DNA of 64,000 bases, from contig NZ_BMJV01000004.1 in the NCBI RefSeq assembly GCF_014643635.1, forward strand, positions 372,001 to 436,000. Direction: 5' to 3'. Below, one piece after another: positions 37,953-46,825 of the stretch; the stretch's first letter is position 1, and the number at the start of each line of letters is the position of its first letter. Source of the stretch: Salipiger pallidus (lineage in GTDB: Bacteria > Pseudomonadota > Alphaproteobacteria > Rhodobacterales > Rhodobacteraceae). A program made the position numbers and the translations under genes. Under the pieces are notes generated by a model. That model saw nothing but the letters and a program-made list of their open reading frames with translations. It did no database searches and was not told where the DNA came from.

Positions 37953-38525
37953 GCCCCCCACCCAGAGCGTCGCCATCATCATCCCGCCGCGTCCGCCACG
38001 CGGCCCTGATCCATGACGATTTGCGCAGAAAGGCATAGGCGGCATCCTCGTCGATGCCGAGGGCCTTCATCAGCATGCCCTTGGACTGGTCCATCATTTT
38101 ACGTTTCTCTATGGCGGGCTTGGTCTTTGCCGGTTCCGTGCGCCTGCGCTGGAACATGCCGAACCGCGCGATGGCGGCATCCAGCAGCGGCTTGACCCGC
38201 TGCGGCTTCATGCGGTCGACCACGTGGGCCGACGCCCCGCCTTGATCGCCGCATCCGCCAGGCCTGCGCCGTTCTGGACCACGAACATCGCGAGGGCACG
38301 CTCCAGCGGACCCAAGACCAGCACCAGTTCCTCAAGGGAAGCGCGGAAGGGGGGCTGGAGGTCGATGAGCACGAGGTCGGGGCTCAGCGCCTGTATCTTG
38401 CGCGCGAGGCCTGCGACGTCCGAGATGGTGTGGATCTCGTAATCGGCTCCGTCGCGCAGCCTGTCGACAAACTAGAGCGCGCGGTCTCTGTCATGCTCGA
38501 CGCCAACGATGGACAGCGCGCCCAT
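37953..38525 (-). pseudogene. nasT: Remnant of nitrate antitermination regulator NasT
   Basis: NasT is a response-regulator-like ANTAR protein that allows transcription through a terminator in nitrate-assimilation leaders. The start is the ATG at 38525 (MGALSIVGVEHDRDRAL). A TAG follows at 38474-38472, after 17 codons, in a position where homologues continue RIVDGLR. After it the frame gives LSPDLVLIDLQPP and LGPLERALAMFV; a deletion/frameshift near 38230 leads to VDRMKPQRVKPLLDAAIARFGMFQRRR and the ANTAR stretch KRKMMDQSKGMLMKALGIDEDAAYAFLRK. The last part (MDQGRVADAAG) is again shifted, before the IS remnant. It is clearly non-functional. Confidence 0.82.
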
Positions 38526-38620
38526 GAGGTCAGCACCACCAAGAGCGGTGGAGGAAGGCAATGTCGCACCCCTGCCTGCGCCCTGTGTCTGGGCGCAAGT
38601 GCCTGCAAAAGCAGTAGATC

Positions 38621-39472
38621 TTAACCCAGTTCCAATGTCGCCGTGGCGAACAGCCGGGGCGAGGCGGTTGGGGCCTCGCCGCCCTGACCTGTCCTGTACA
38701 TGCGTGCCGTGGCGAAGGTTTCGCTGAAACCTTCCGTCTCCAGCAGGCTGCGCAGCGGCTCGGTGCCCGAGGGCAGGTCGATGATGCAACGCGTGGCGCC
38801 GATGCTGCGGGCGGCGGCATGCGCAAGATCTCGCGCGGCGGAGGCGTCCGGGGCCACGACAGGACCGACCTTGCAGTCGGTCCGGCACAGCCGCGCGGTG
38901 GCAAAGCCCACGGGGCCGCCCGGGCCGTCCATCACCACCGTGCGGCGACAGCCGGTCTGCGTCAGCCACGCGGTGATGAAGCGCAGACGGTCCACGCCGG
39001 TCGCCTCTGCATCCAGCGCGGAAAGGGTGGCGATGTCTGCGGAAGTGGCCTCGCGAAGTCTCGGGGCATCGCCCAGAGGTTCGGCCACCGGGCCGACCAG
39101 GCGCGCGGTCGATCCGGCCAACGCGAAGCCCGAGCGCGCGTAGTTGCCCTGCTGCGCCGCAACACCATCGAGCCCCACGGCCCTCTCCCCCGCATGAGCC
39201 AGCGCGTGTTGCCAGAGCGCAAGCCCGATGCCGCGCCCGCGCCGGTCCGGGCGGCAGAGGTAGAGACCGAGGAAGGCGAAGCTGTCCGAATGATTCACAA
39301 CGCTGATGGCGGCGACGAGGCCGGTTTCGTCCTCGGCCACGAAGAATCCCTCGGGGTCGGCGGCATGGAAGGGGGCCGCATCATCCAGCCCGGGGTTCCA
39401 GCCTTCGGCTGCGGCCCAGTCGAGGATCAGGCCCAAATCACTGGTGGTGGCGGTGCGCATGGTGGGGGTCAT
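38621..39472 (-). CDS. GNAT family N-acetyltransferase
   Basis: The 283-residue protein has an N-terminal GNAT domain with the acetyl-CoA loop RPDRRGRGIGLALW near residues 75-88. A second, GNAT-like C-terminal half (LREATSADIATLSALDAEATGVDR) resembles two-domain acetyltransferases with a YitH/HolE-type tail. It should transfer an acetyl group to an amine in the cytosol; the acceptor is unknown. The ATG at 39472 overlaps the stop of the upstream GntR gene in an ATGA, so the two are translationally coupled. This suggests the acetyltransferase belongs to the pathway controlled by that regulator. Confidence 0.82.
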   Translation of the reverse strand: MTPTMRTATTSDLGLILDWAAAEGWNPGLDDAAPFHAADPEGFFVAEDETGLVAAISVVNHSDSFAFLGLYLCRPDRRGRGIGLALWQHALAHAGERAVGLDGVAAQQGNYARSGFALAGSTARLVGPVAEPLGDAPRLREATSADIATLSALDAEATGVDRLRFITAWLTQTGCRRTVVMDGPGGPVGFATARLCRTDCKVGPVVAPDASAARDLAHAAARSIGATRCIIDLPSGTEPLRSLLETEGFSETFATARMYRTGQGGEAPTASPRLFATATLELG

Positions 39473-40194
39473 TCGGACAGCGCCTCGCGCAGGCTTTGGG
39501 GGACATCGTTGCGCTCGCGCAGGTCGAGCGAGGTAAGCAGGTCGAGCAGGTGGCTTTTCATCATCTCCTCGGCGCGGACCCCGTCGCCCTTGGCAAAGGC
39601 TTCCAGCAAAGCGTGGTGCGCGTGGCTTTCGCACAGGGCGGCGCGGCGCTGCCAGTAAAGGGCGATGATGAGCGAGCTGCGTGACACCAGCTGGCCGATG
39701 AATTCGGCCACCGTGGCCTGATCGGCGATGCGCGCGATCTCGATATGAAAGAGCCCCGACAGGTGCAGCGCGCGGCCCGTGTCGCCGCGGGCAAGGGCCG
39801 CGTGTTCCTCGTCGATATGCGATTGCAGGCGGGCAAGGTCGCTCTCGGTCATGCGGGCGGCGGCGGAGTGGGCGGTGCGTGGCTCGAGCAGGGCGCGGGC
39901 TTCGAAGACCTCACGCGCTTCCTTGACGGTGGGCTGCGAGACAAAGGCGCCCCGGTTGCGCTTGAGATCCACCAGATGCATGTGCGCCAGCTTCTGAAGC
40001 GCCGCCCGCACCACCGTGCGAGAGACGCCATAGACCTCGCCCACTTCGTCCTCGGACAGCTTCATGCCCGGAGCGATACGGTGTTCGTGAATGGCCGAGG
40101 CAAGCTTTTGGACGATCCGGTCTTCGCCCGTTTCCGATTTCACCGGTGCCGGTGCTTCGGTCTTTGATGCCTGGGTCCTGGGTGCCTGCGCCAT
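39469..40194 (-). CDS. GntR family transcriptional regulator, FCD type
   Basis: This 241-residue regulator has an N-terminal winged helix (SETGEDRIVQKLASAIHEHRIAPGMKLSEDEVGEVYGVSRTVVRAALQKL pattern) and a C-terminal FCD ligand domain with the metal-site residues in ARALLEPRTAHSAA, LFHIEIARIA and SHAHHALLEAF. Such proteins usually repress a neighbouring catabolic or transport operon and release DNA on binding a carboxylate ligand. I chose the ATG at 40194 (MAQAPRTQ); the frame is open upstream. It is divergent from the ABC/racemase operon, and the 266-base gap holds a palindrome that fits its operator. It is coupled to the GNAT gene downstream. Confidence 0.88.
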   Translation of the reverse strand: MAQAPRTQASKTEAPAPVKSETGEDRIVQKLASAIHEHRIAPGMKLSEDEVGEVYGVSRTVVRAALQKLAHMHLVDLKRNRGAFVSQPTVKEAREVFEARALLEPRTAHSAAARMTESDLARLQSHIDEEHAALARGDTGRALHLSGLFHIEIARIADQATVAEFIGQLVSRSSLIIALYWQRRAALCESHAHHALLEAFAKGDGVRAEEMMKSHLLDLLTSLDLRERNDVPQSLREALSE

Positions 40195-40283
40195 CTGCGG
40201 TCCTGCCTTGTCTTGCCCTCTTGTCCAACGGAGCGCTCCGAATCTCAAGCCGTGGGGTCATATGAGGGATCGTCATCACAATT

Positions 40284-40296
40284 GTATACGATATAC
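40284..40296. promoter_or_regulatory. Likely GntR operator, GTATA-CGA-TATAC
   Basis: A perfect 5+3+5 palindrome, GTATACGATATAC, lies in the divergent region between the GntR gene and the ABC operon. FCD-type GntR proteins commonly bind short GTATAC-like inverted repeats. The pairing is inferred from position. Confidence 0.55.
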
Positions 40297-40460
40297 GCTG
40301 CAATCATGTGCGCAATGTTGTGGCGGCCGCTCAATACATGGGCGCTTGAGGTTTCCCACCGCCAAAGCTGCGAATTTGCGTTCCCAGGGCCCGCTTGCCG
40401 CGGGCAGCGTGCCGGAAAGCCGGGTGACAGCACCCCGACATCCTGAAGCGGAGTGGCACG

Positions 40461-41432
40461 ATGCGGACGAAAGACGATCTCGAACTGGTCCACCTGACCA
40501 AGCGCTACGGCGACACGGTGGCGGTGCGCGATATCAACCACGTCTTTACCCATGGCAGCTATGTCTGCCTGCTGGGCCCGTCGGGTTGCGGCAAGTCGAC
40601 GACGCTGCGGATGATCGCCGGGCATGAGGAGATCTCGGACGGCTCGATCCTGCTGCGAGGGCAGGACGTTGCACCGCTGCCCCCCGCACGGCGCGGCACC
40701 GCCATGATGTTCCAGAGCTACGCGCTGTTCCCGCACCTGTCGGTGCGTGACAACGTCGCGTTCTCCATGAAGATGAAGGGCGTCGACAAGCCCACCCGAT
40801 ACCGCGCCGCCGACGAGATGCTTGAACTGGTGGACATGAGCCACCTCGCGCAGCGACTTCCGGCCCAACTGTCGGGCGGGCAGCAGCAGCGCGTGGCACT
40901 GGCGCGGGCGCTGGTGACCAAGCCGCAGGTGCTGTTGCTGGACGAGCCGCTGTCGGCGCTGGACCCGTTCTTGCGCATTCGGGTGCGGGCCGAGCTCAAG
41001 AAGCTTCAGCGCGAGCTGGGGATCACCTTCATCCACGTCACCCACGGGCAGGACGAGGCGCTGGCGCTGGCCGACGAGATCGTGGTGATGAACGACGCTG
41101 TGATCGAGCAGGCGGGCCACCCCCGCGAGGTCTTCACCGCCCCGCGCACCGAGTTCGTCGCCCGCTTCATGGGTGGGCACAATGTGCTGCAGCTGGGTGG
41201 CGAGCGCTTTGCGCTAAGGGCCGATGATGTGCGCCTTGACGGGGCCGGGCAGGCCGCCGTGGTGCGCACGGTCGAATACCAGGGCCACCATGTGGCGGTG
41301 ACCGCCGCCATGGGGGACGAGGAGGTGCTGGCCTTCGTGCCGGAGGCCACATTTTTTGCAGCGCCCCGGGCGCCAGGCGATTCCGTGGGCCTTGCCTGGG
41401 ACGAGGCGCGACTGCACCGGCTTCAGGGCTGA
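40461..41432 (+). CDS. ABC transporter ATP-binding protein, PotA type
   Basis: The 323-residue ATPase energises the importer encoded just downstream. Walker A is LGPSGCGKST (GPSGCGKS at 39-46), the Q-loop glutamine is near Q85, the signature is LSGGQQQR from 137, and Walker B is VLLLDEPLS with D161-E162. A C-terminal TOBE-like domain, residues 240-320, is typical of spermidine/putrescine-type CUT1/POPT ATPases. The start is the ATG at 40461 (GAAGCGGAG upstream). It opens an operon of ATPase, binding protein, two permeases and a racemase-like gene, all on the plus strand, divergent from the GntR regulator. Confidence 0.93.
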   Translation: MRTKDDLELVHLTKRYGDTVAVRDINHVFTHGSYVCLLGPSGCGKSTTLRMIAGHEEISDGSILLRGQDVAPLPPARRGTAMMFQSYALFPHLSVRDNVAFSMKMKGVDKPTRYRAADEMLELVDMSHLAQRLPAQLSGGQQQRVALARALVTKPQVLLLDEPLSALDPFLRIRVRAELKKLQRELGITFIHVTHGQDEALALADEIVVMNDAVIEQAGHPREVFTAPRTEFVARFMGGHNVLQLGGERFALRADDVRLDGAGQAAVVRTVEYQGHHVAVTAAMGDEEVLAFVPEATFFAAPRAPGDSVGLAWDEARLHRLQG

Positions 41433-41582
41433 GCGCCATTCAAGGGACATAATCAGACGGGCGGGCAGCGCCCGCAGCCAACATCGACAGGCCCTGAGGG
41501 CCTGCGGTGCACAAGAAGACAGGCAGCCAATGCCTGCCACGGACAACACGGATCAACCGACCAACGACAGAGAGGACCAACC

Positions 41583-42848
41583 ATGGCCAAAGTCGGATAC
41601 ACCCGCCGCGCGCTGCTCAAGGGAGGCGCAGCCGCCGCCGCTGCATCGGCGCTTCCCGCCCCGATGCTCTGGGCGCAGGACATCAAGAACATCACCCTGC
41701 GCCAGTTCGGCACCGGGGTGTCGAACCTCAACGACGTGGCCACCAAGGTGAAGGAAGATCTTGGCTTCACGCTTGAGATGACTGCACTGGATTCGGACAG
41801 CGTGACCCAGCGGGCCGCCACCCAGCCGGACAGCTTCGACATTGCCGACATCGAGTACTGGATCTGCAAGAAGGTCTGGCCGACGGGCAACCTGCAGGCC
41901 ATGGACGTGAGCAAGATCGCCAACTACGACAAGATCGTCGGCATCTTCAAGGACGGCAAGCTGACCCCCGACAGCGACATCGCGCAGGGCACCGCGCCGC
42001 ACACCGTGGGGTTCATCCCCGAGCCGGGCGCGACAACCTTTGCCGATGAGCAGACCAACTGGATGACCCTCATCCCGACGATCTATAACGCCGACACGCT
42101 CGGCATTCGCCCCGACCTCATCAACCGTCCCATCGAAAGCTGGGCCGAGCTGCTGAACCCCGAGTTTCGTGGCAAGGCGTCAATCCTCGATATCTCGTCC
42201 ATCGGGATCATGGACATGGCCATGGTTTGCGAGGCCATGGGCGAGATCCAGTACGGCGACAAGGGCAACATGACCCGCGAGGAGATTGACGCCACCTTCG
42301 CGATCTTCACCGAGGCCAAGCAGGCCGGCCAGTTCCGTGCCTTCTGGAAGTCCTTCGACGAGAGCGTGAATCTCATGGCCTCGGGCGAGGTGGTGATCCA
42401 GTCCATGTGGTCGCCTGCCATAACCGCGGTAAAATCGCGCGGCATCGACTGCGTGTACCAGCCGCTGAAGGAAGGCTACCGCAGCTGGGGCGGCGGCATC
42501 GGCCTGTCGCAGTCGCTGTCTGGCATGGAGCTGGATGCAGCCTACGAGTACATCAACTGGTACCTGTCAGGATGGGTCGGCGGCTACCTCATGCGCCAGG
42601 GGTACTATTCGGCGGTTCCCGAAACCTCGAAGGAATACATGTCCGAGAACGAGTGGGGCTACTGGTTCGAGGGCAAGGAAGCCACCGATGTCATCACCTC
42701 GCCCACCGGCGACACGCTGGCGCAGGCCGGCGAGGTCCGCGATGGCGGCTCGTTCGAAGAGCGCATGGGCTCGGTCGCGTGCTGGAACGCGGTGATGGAC
42801 GAGAACCAGTACATGGTGCGCAAGTGGAACGAGTTCATTGCATCGTGA
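41583..42848 (+). CDS. ABC transporter substrate-binding protein, PotD-like, Tat-exported
   Basis: The 421-residue periplasmic binding protein has a twin-arginine signal: YTRRALLKGGAAAAAASALP with the RR pair at residues 8-9 and likely cleavage after MLWA. The mature part follows the PotD/SBP_bac_8 pattern, with QFGTGVSNLND, EMTALDSDSV, PTIYNADTLG and a C-terminal WYLSGWVGGYLMRQGYYS. It delivers the solute to the two permeases. The fold is that of polyamine binders, but the acidic pocket residues cannot be checked by eye, so the ligand is left open; the racemase gene in the operon hints at a hydantoin, ureide or amino-acid-like compound. It is followed by an intergenic hairpin element. Confidence 0.88.
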   Translation: MAKVGYTRRALLKGGAAAAAASALPAPMLWAQDIKNITLRQFGTGVSNLNDVATKVKEDLGFTLEMTALDSDSVTQRAATQPDSFDIADIEYWICKKVWPTGNLQAMDVSKIANYDKIVGIFKDGKLTPDSDIAQGTAPHTVGFIPEPGATTFADEQTNWMTLIPTIYNADTLGIRPDLINRPIESWAELLNPEFRGKASILDISSIGIMDMAMVCEAMGEIQYGDKGNMTREEIDATFAIFTEAKQAGQFRAFWKSFDESVNLMASGEVVIQSMWSPAITAVKSRGIDCVYQPLKEGYRSWGGGIGLSQSLSGMELDAAYEYINWYLSGWVGGYLMRQGYYSAVPETSKEYMSENEWGYWFEGKEATDVITSPTGDTLAQAGEVRDGGSFEERMGSVACWNAVMDENQYMVRKWNEFIAS

Positions 42849-42919
42849 TCCACTGACCGGTCGGCCCTTGCGGGCCGGCAGGCATGAGCTCGCGGCCCCC
42901 TTTGGGGACCGTGATCCGC

Positions 42920-42976
42920 CGGGGGGCTGCCGCCCCCCGGAGCCCCCCGCGCGTATTTTTCAAGAGAAGAAGGCGG
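42920..42976 (+). repeat. Dispersed intergenic hairpin element, copy C, inside the ABC operon
   Basis: GGGGGGC-TGCC-GCCCCCC is followed by CCCCCCGCGCGTATTTTTC and AAGAGAAGAAGG. The element sits between the binding-protein and permease genes, where a hairpin would protect or attenuate the upstream message. Confidence 0.6.
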
Positions 42977-43022
42977 CGGGGAATTCTCGGGATGATCGCC
43001 GCGCGCGAGGGGCAGGGGCCAT

Positions 43023-43877
43023 ATGTTGAAGAACCGTCATTTTCTGGGCTGGTTGCAGGCGGCGCCGCTGTCGCTGGTGCTGCTGGTTTTTTTGATCCTG
43101 CCGATCATCACCATCGTCATCGTGAGCTTCTGGCAGGCGACGGAGTTTTCCATCATCCCCGCCTTCTCGATGGAGAACTACCAGTTCCTCTTTGGCTCAC
43201 CGGTAACCTACAAGGTGTTCCTCGCCACGTTCAAATACGCCGCGATCACATGGGCGCTGACGCTGGCGATCGGCTTCACCGTTGCCTATTACCTTGCCTT
43301 CCACATCCGCAGCCAGACCGTGCAGATCGCGCTGTTCCTGCTGTGCACCATCCCGTTCTGGACCTCGAACATCATCCGGATGATCTCGTGGATCCCGTTC
43401 CTCGGGCGCAACGGGATTGCCAATTCGACCCTGATCGACATGGGTCTGATCGACGAGCCGCTGGAGTGGCTGCTCTATTCCGATTTCTCGGTGATCCTTG
43501 CCTTCGTGCATCTTTACACGCTGTTCATGGTGGTCCCGATCTTCAACACAATGATGCGCATCGACCGCTCGCTCATCGAGGCCGCCTACGACAACGGCGC
43601 GTCGGGCTTCCAGACGCTGGTGCACGTGATCGTGCCGCTGACCAAGCCCGGCATCATGATCGGCACCATCTTCGTGCTGACGCTTGTGATGGGCGATTTC
43701 ATCACCGTGCGCTTTATGAGCGGATCGCAGAGCGCCAACGTGGGGCGCCTGATTTCCAACGACATCGCGCTGCTGCAATACCCCTCTGCCGCCGCCACCG
43801 CCGTGGTGCTGCTGTGCACCGTGCTGATCGTGATCGGCATCCTGCTGCGCTTTGTCGACATCCGTAAGGAGCTTTGA
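43023..43877 (+). CDS. ABC transporter permease, PotB-like
   Basis: This 284-residue inner-membrane subunit has six hydrophobic segments; the first is LSLVLLVFLILPIITIVIV. The EAA loop that docks the ATPase reads LIEAAYDNGASGFQTLVHVIVPLTKPGI, the standard permease signature, near residue 180. It pairs with the next gene to form the channel. The ATG at 43023 follows GAGGGGCAGGGGCC. Its stop is followed three bases later by the start of the second permease, so the two are translationally coupled. Confidence 0.93.
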   Translation: MLKNRHFLGWLQAAPLSLVLLVFLILPIITIVIVSFWQATEFSIIPAFSMENYQFLFGSPVTYKVFLATFKYAAITWALTLAIGFTVAYYLAFHIRSQTVQIALFLLCTIPFWTSNIIRMISWIPFLGRNGIANSTLIDMGLIDEPLEWLLYSDFSVILAFVHLYTLFMVVPIFNTMMRIDRSLIEAAYDNGASGFQTLVHVIVPLTKPGIMIGTIFVLTLVMGDFITVRFMSGSQSANVGRLISNDIALLQYPSAAATAVVLLCTVLIVIGILLRFVDIRKEL

Positions 43878-43880
43878 GCC

Positions 43881-44717
43881 ATGGATCGCCGCCCCCGTTC
43901 CTTCTACCTCCTCACCGCCTTCTTCGGGCTGTTCATCCTGTTCCTCTACGGGCCGACCCTGACCATCGGCATCCTCAGCTTCCAGGGGCCCGAGGGCGGG
44001 CTGACCTTTCCCATGCGCGGCGCGTCGCTGCACTGGTTTCGCGATCTATTCCAGGAGCAGGCGGTGGGCGATATCTGGGGCGCCTTCCGGCGCAGCCTTG
44101 CGCTGGGGCTCATGGTGATGGTCACCACGGTGGTCGTGTCGGTCATGGGGGGGCTTGCCTTCCGCAAACGGTTCGCGGGGTCGGGGGTGCTGTTCTACCT
44201 CATCATCGCCAGCCTCGTGATCCCGTCGATCCTGATCTCCCTTGGCGTAGGCCTTATCTTCAACCAGCTGGGGCTGCGGGTGCACTGGGCGACCTCGGGC
44301 TTTGGCTCGCAGCTGACATGGACACTGCCTTTCGGCCTGCTCATCATGTTTGCCGTCTTCAACCGCTTCGACAAATCCTACGAGGAGGCAGCGCGCGACC
44401 AGGGAGCAAGCGCGGGGCAGACCATTACCCACGTGGTGCTGCCGATCATCGCGCCGTCGCTGATCGGGGTGGGGCTGTTCGGCTTTACCCTCAGCTATGA
44501 CGAGTTTGCCCGCACGCTGCTGACCTCGGGAAGCTACAACACCCTGCCGCTCGAGATCTTCGGGATGACCACCAATGTCACCACCCCGGTGATTTATGCG
44601 CTGGGCACCATGACCACGCTGTTCTCGCTGCTGATCATCGGGGCGTTCATCGTCACGGTCTGGGCGTTGGGGCGGCGGCGGGCGCGGCTTGGGTCGGACG
44701 CGGGAAAGGGTGTCTGA
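43881..44717 (+). CDS. ABC transporter permease, PotC-like
   Basis: This 278-residue second permease has about six membrane segments, beginning FYLLTAFFGLFILFLYGPTL. The ATPase-docking EAA motif is readable as SYEEAARDQGASAGQTITHVVLPIIAP. It completes the importer with the genes before it. The ATG at 43881 follows AAGGAGCTTTGAGCC, with the Shine-Dalgarno inside the end of the previous gene. The racemase-like gene starts three bases after its stop, which is strong evidence for one transcript. Confidence 0.93.
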   Translation: MDRRPRSFYLLTAFFGLFILFLYGPTLTIGILSFQGPEGGLTFPMRGASLHWFRDLFQEQAVGDIWGAFRRSLALGLMVMVTTVVVSVMGGLAFRKRFAGSGVLFYLIIASLVIPSILISLGVGLIFNQLGLRVHWATSGFGSQLTWTLPFGLLIMFAVFNRFDKSYEEAARDQGASAGQTITHVVLPIIAPSLIGVGLFGFTLSYDEFARTLLTSGSYNTLPLEIFGMTTNVTTPVIYALGTMTTLFSLLIIGAFIVTVWALGRRRARLGSDAGKGV

Positions 44718-44720
44718 GAA

Positions 44721-45356
44721 ATGATCCTCTTCCTGAACCCCAACTCGTCGGAGCACATGACGGACGGGATCGTTGCCACCGCGCGCGAGGTGCTGCCGGG
44801 GGTGCGTATCGAGGGGCGGACCAACCACGGCGCGCCCGCCGCGATACAGGGCGCCGAGGATGGCGCTGCCGCAGTGCCGGGCCTTCTGGCGCAAGTCGAG
44901 ACTGCAAGAGATGCGGAGGTCATCGTTATTGCCTGTTTTGATGACACCGGCCTTGCCGAGATGCGGGCGCGGGCTCACTGCCCGGTGATCGGCATCGGCC
45001 AGGCGGCCTTCCACGCGGCAAGCTTGCTGGGAGAGAGGTTCTCGGTCCTGACCACGCTGCCGGTGTCGCTGCCGGTGATCGAGGGCAACATCCAAGAGCA
45101 GGGCTTTGCGCAGGCCTGCATTGAGGTCCGGCCCAGCGGCATTCCCGTCCTCGAGGTCGAGGCCGGGGGCACCGAGGTGATCGCGCGGCTGCGCGAGGGC
45201 ATCGCGGCTCTGACAGACGGGGGCGCCGACGCGGTGGTCCTTGGCTGCGCGGGGATGTGCATCCACCGCGATGCATTGCGGGAGGGGATCGGCGCCCACG
45301 TGGTCGACGGGGTGCGGGCGGCGGCGCTGCTGGCCGATGTGCTAAGGCGAGTCTGA
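44721..45356 (+). CDS. Asp/Glu/hydantoin racemase family protein
   Basis: The 211-residue protein opens with LFLNPNSSEHMT, as hydantoin racemases do, and carries the two catalytic cysteines of the family: C72 in VIACFDDTGL and C176 in LGCAGMC. Enzymes of this group racemise 5-substituted hydantoins, allantoin or related compounds, or act on maleate-type substrates; the NPNSS opening favours the hydantoin racemase branch. It is translationally linked to the ABC importer, so it probably acts on the imported compound. No hydantoinase or carbamoylase lies in the window. Confidence 0.78.
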   Translation: MILFLNPNSSEHMTDGIVATAREVLPGVRIEGRTNHGAPAAIQGAEDGAAAVPGLLAQVETARDAEVIVIACFDDTGLAEMRARAHCPVIGIGQAAFHAASLLGERFSVLTTLPVSLPVIEGNIQEQGFAQACIEVRPSGIPVLEVEAGGTEVIARLREGIAALTDGGADAVVLGCAGMCIHRDALREGIGAHVVDGVRAAALLADVLRRV

Positions 45357-45480
45357 AGGCGCATGCAACGGCGCAGGCGGCCAAGCGCACAGCCTATGTG
45401 CGGGTCATGTGCGGGCGGCGGGGTTCACGCGGCCGGCTGCGCCTCTATGTTGCGTGCAAACAGGCAAAAGGTTTGGCGCA

Positions 45481-46509
45481 ATGGAACTTGGTCTCTACAC
45501 ATTCGGCGATGTCGGCACGAACCCGGTTACCGGGGAAAAAGTCGATGCCAATCAGCGCATGAAGGAGCTGATCGCCGAGATCCGGCTGGCCGACGAGGTG
45601 GGGCTGGATATCTTCGGGCTCGGGGAACACCACCGAGCGAACTATGCCATTTCCTCGCCCGCGACGGTGCTGGCGGCCGCGGCCTCGGTGACAGAACGGA
45701 TCCGCCTCAGCTCTGCGGTGTCGGTGCTGAGCTCGGATGATCCGATCCGGGTGTTCCAGCAATACGCAACGCTGGACAATCTCAGCGACGGGCGGGCCGA
45801 GCTCATGGTCGGGCGCGGCAGTTTCATCGAGAGCTTCCCGCTCTTCGGCTATGATCTCGACGATTACCATGAGCTTTTCGAGGAAAAGCTGCAGATGCTG
45901 CTGGCCATTGAAGAGCAGGAGGTGCTGCGCTGGCCCGGCTCGAAACACACGCACGCGGTAGATCGGCTCGGTGTATATCCGCGCCCGGTGTCGGGGCGCC
46001 TGCCGATATGGATTGCCGCCGGCGGGTCGCCGGAGAGCATGGTGCGCGCAGGCGCACTGGGACGGCCACTGGCGCTGGCCATCATCGGCGGTGAGCCGCG
46101 CCGCTTTGCGCCACTGGCCGACCTCTATCGGCGGGCAGCAGACCAGTCGGGCAACGCTGACAAGGCGCGGGTGTCGCTCAACGTGCACGGTTTTGTGGGT
46201 GAGGACGGCAAGGCAGCCGCCGACCTGTTTTTCCCGGCGCAGAAGGCGGTGATGGACCAGATCGGCCGCGAGCGCGGCTGGGGCCCGCAGAGCCGGGCGC
46301 AATACGATGCCTCGACCGGCCCCGAGGGCGCGATGTTCGTGGGCTCTCCGGCGCAGGTGACCGACAAGATCCTCGGTCTGCGCGAGGATCTCGGCTTTGA
46401 CCGGGTGACGATCCAGATGGCGATCGGGGTGATCGACCATAAGGAGATGATGAAGGCCATCGAAGTGCTGGGCACCAAGGTCGCCCCCGAGCTGCGCCGC
46501 GCCGGCTGA
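45481..46509 (+). CDS. LLM class flavin-dependent oxidoreductase
   Basis: This 342-residue luciferase-like monooxygenase has a TIM-barrel fold and uses FMNH2 or F420. The N-terminal MELGLYTFGDV, the DIFGLGEHHRANYAISSPATVLAAAA stretch and the DGRAELMVGRGSFIESFPLFG region are characteristic of the LLM subgroup often found beside small-molecule catabolic genes. I chose the ATG at 45481 because AAAAGG precedes it and the family N terminus begins there. It follows the racemase gene by 124 bases on the same strand and could be part of the same regulon, but the gap leaves room for its own promoter. Confidence 0.87.
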   Translation: MELGLYTFGDVGTNPVTGEKVDANQRMKELIAEIRLADEVGLDIFGLGEHHRANYAISSPATVLAAAASVTERIRLSSAVSVLSSDDPIRVFQQYATLDNLSDGRAELMVGRGSFIESFPLFGYDLDDYHELFEEKLQMLLAIEEQEVLRWPGSKHTHAVDRLGVYPRPVSGRLPIWIAAGGSPESMVRAGALGRPLALAIIGGEPRRFAPLADLYRRAADQSGNADKARVSLNVHGFVGEDGKAAADLFFPAQKAVMDQIGRERGWGPQSRAQYDASTGPEGAMFVGSPAQVTDKILGLREDLGFDRVTIQMAIGVIDHKEMMKAIEVLGTKVAPELRRAG

Positions 46510-46754
46510 GGACGAAGAGGGGCGCGCCGCCTTCGCAAATCCGTGTCACTTCGGGCGCATAACCGGCGCCGGCCTGCTGGGGCAGGGTGTCTGCTGCCGC
46601 AGCGGTCTCTGCCCCGCCGCAACGGTGCGGCCCGGACGTCGGAAGAGGGGCGCCGTTCTGACCATAGCGGCAGTGACCGCAAGTTGCGCTAATGCCAGTA
46701 AACTGACGTCCAACCTGTCGCTTGGCGATGCGCAGCATTGTGAGGTCGAAGCGC

Positions 46755-46803
46755 GCGCTGCCCCCGTCTCCTGCGGCGTATCTGAAAAAAAAGAAGAAGA
46801 GGT
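46755..46803 (+). repeat. Dispersed intergenic hairpin element, copy D (degenerate)
   Basis: GCTGCCCCCGTCTCCTGCGG is followed by CGTATCTGAAAAAAAAGAAGAAG. It is a decayed member of the same family, in the 491-base gap before prfB, where I otherwise see no gene. Confidence 0.5.
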
Positions 46804-46825
46804 GGGCCGGGCCCATGTCCGGCGT

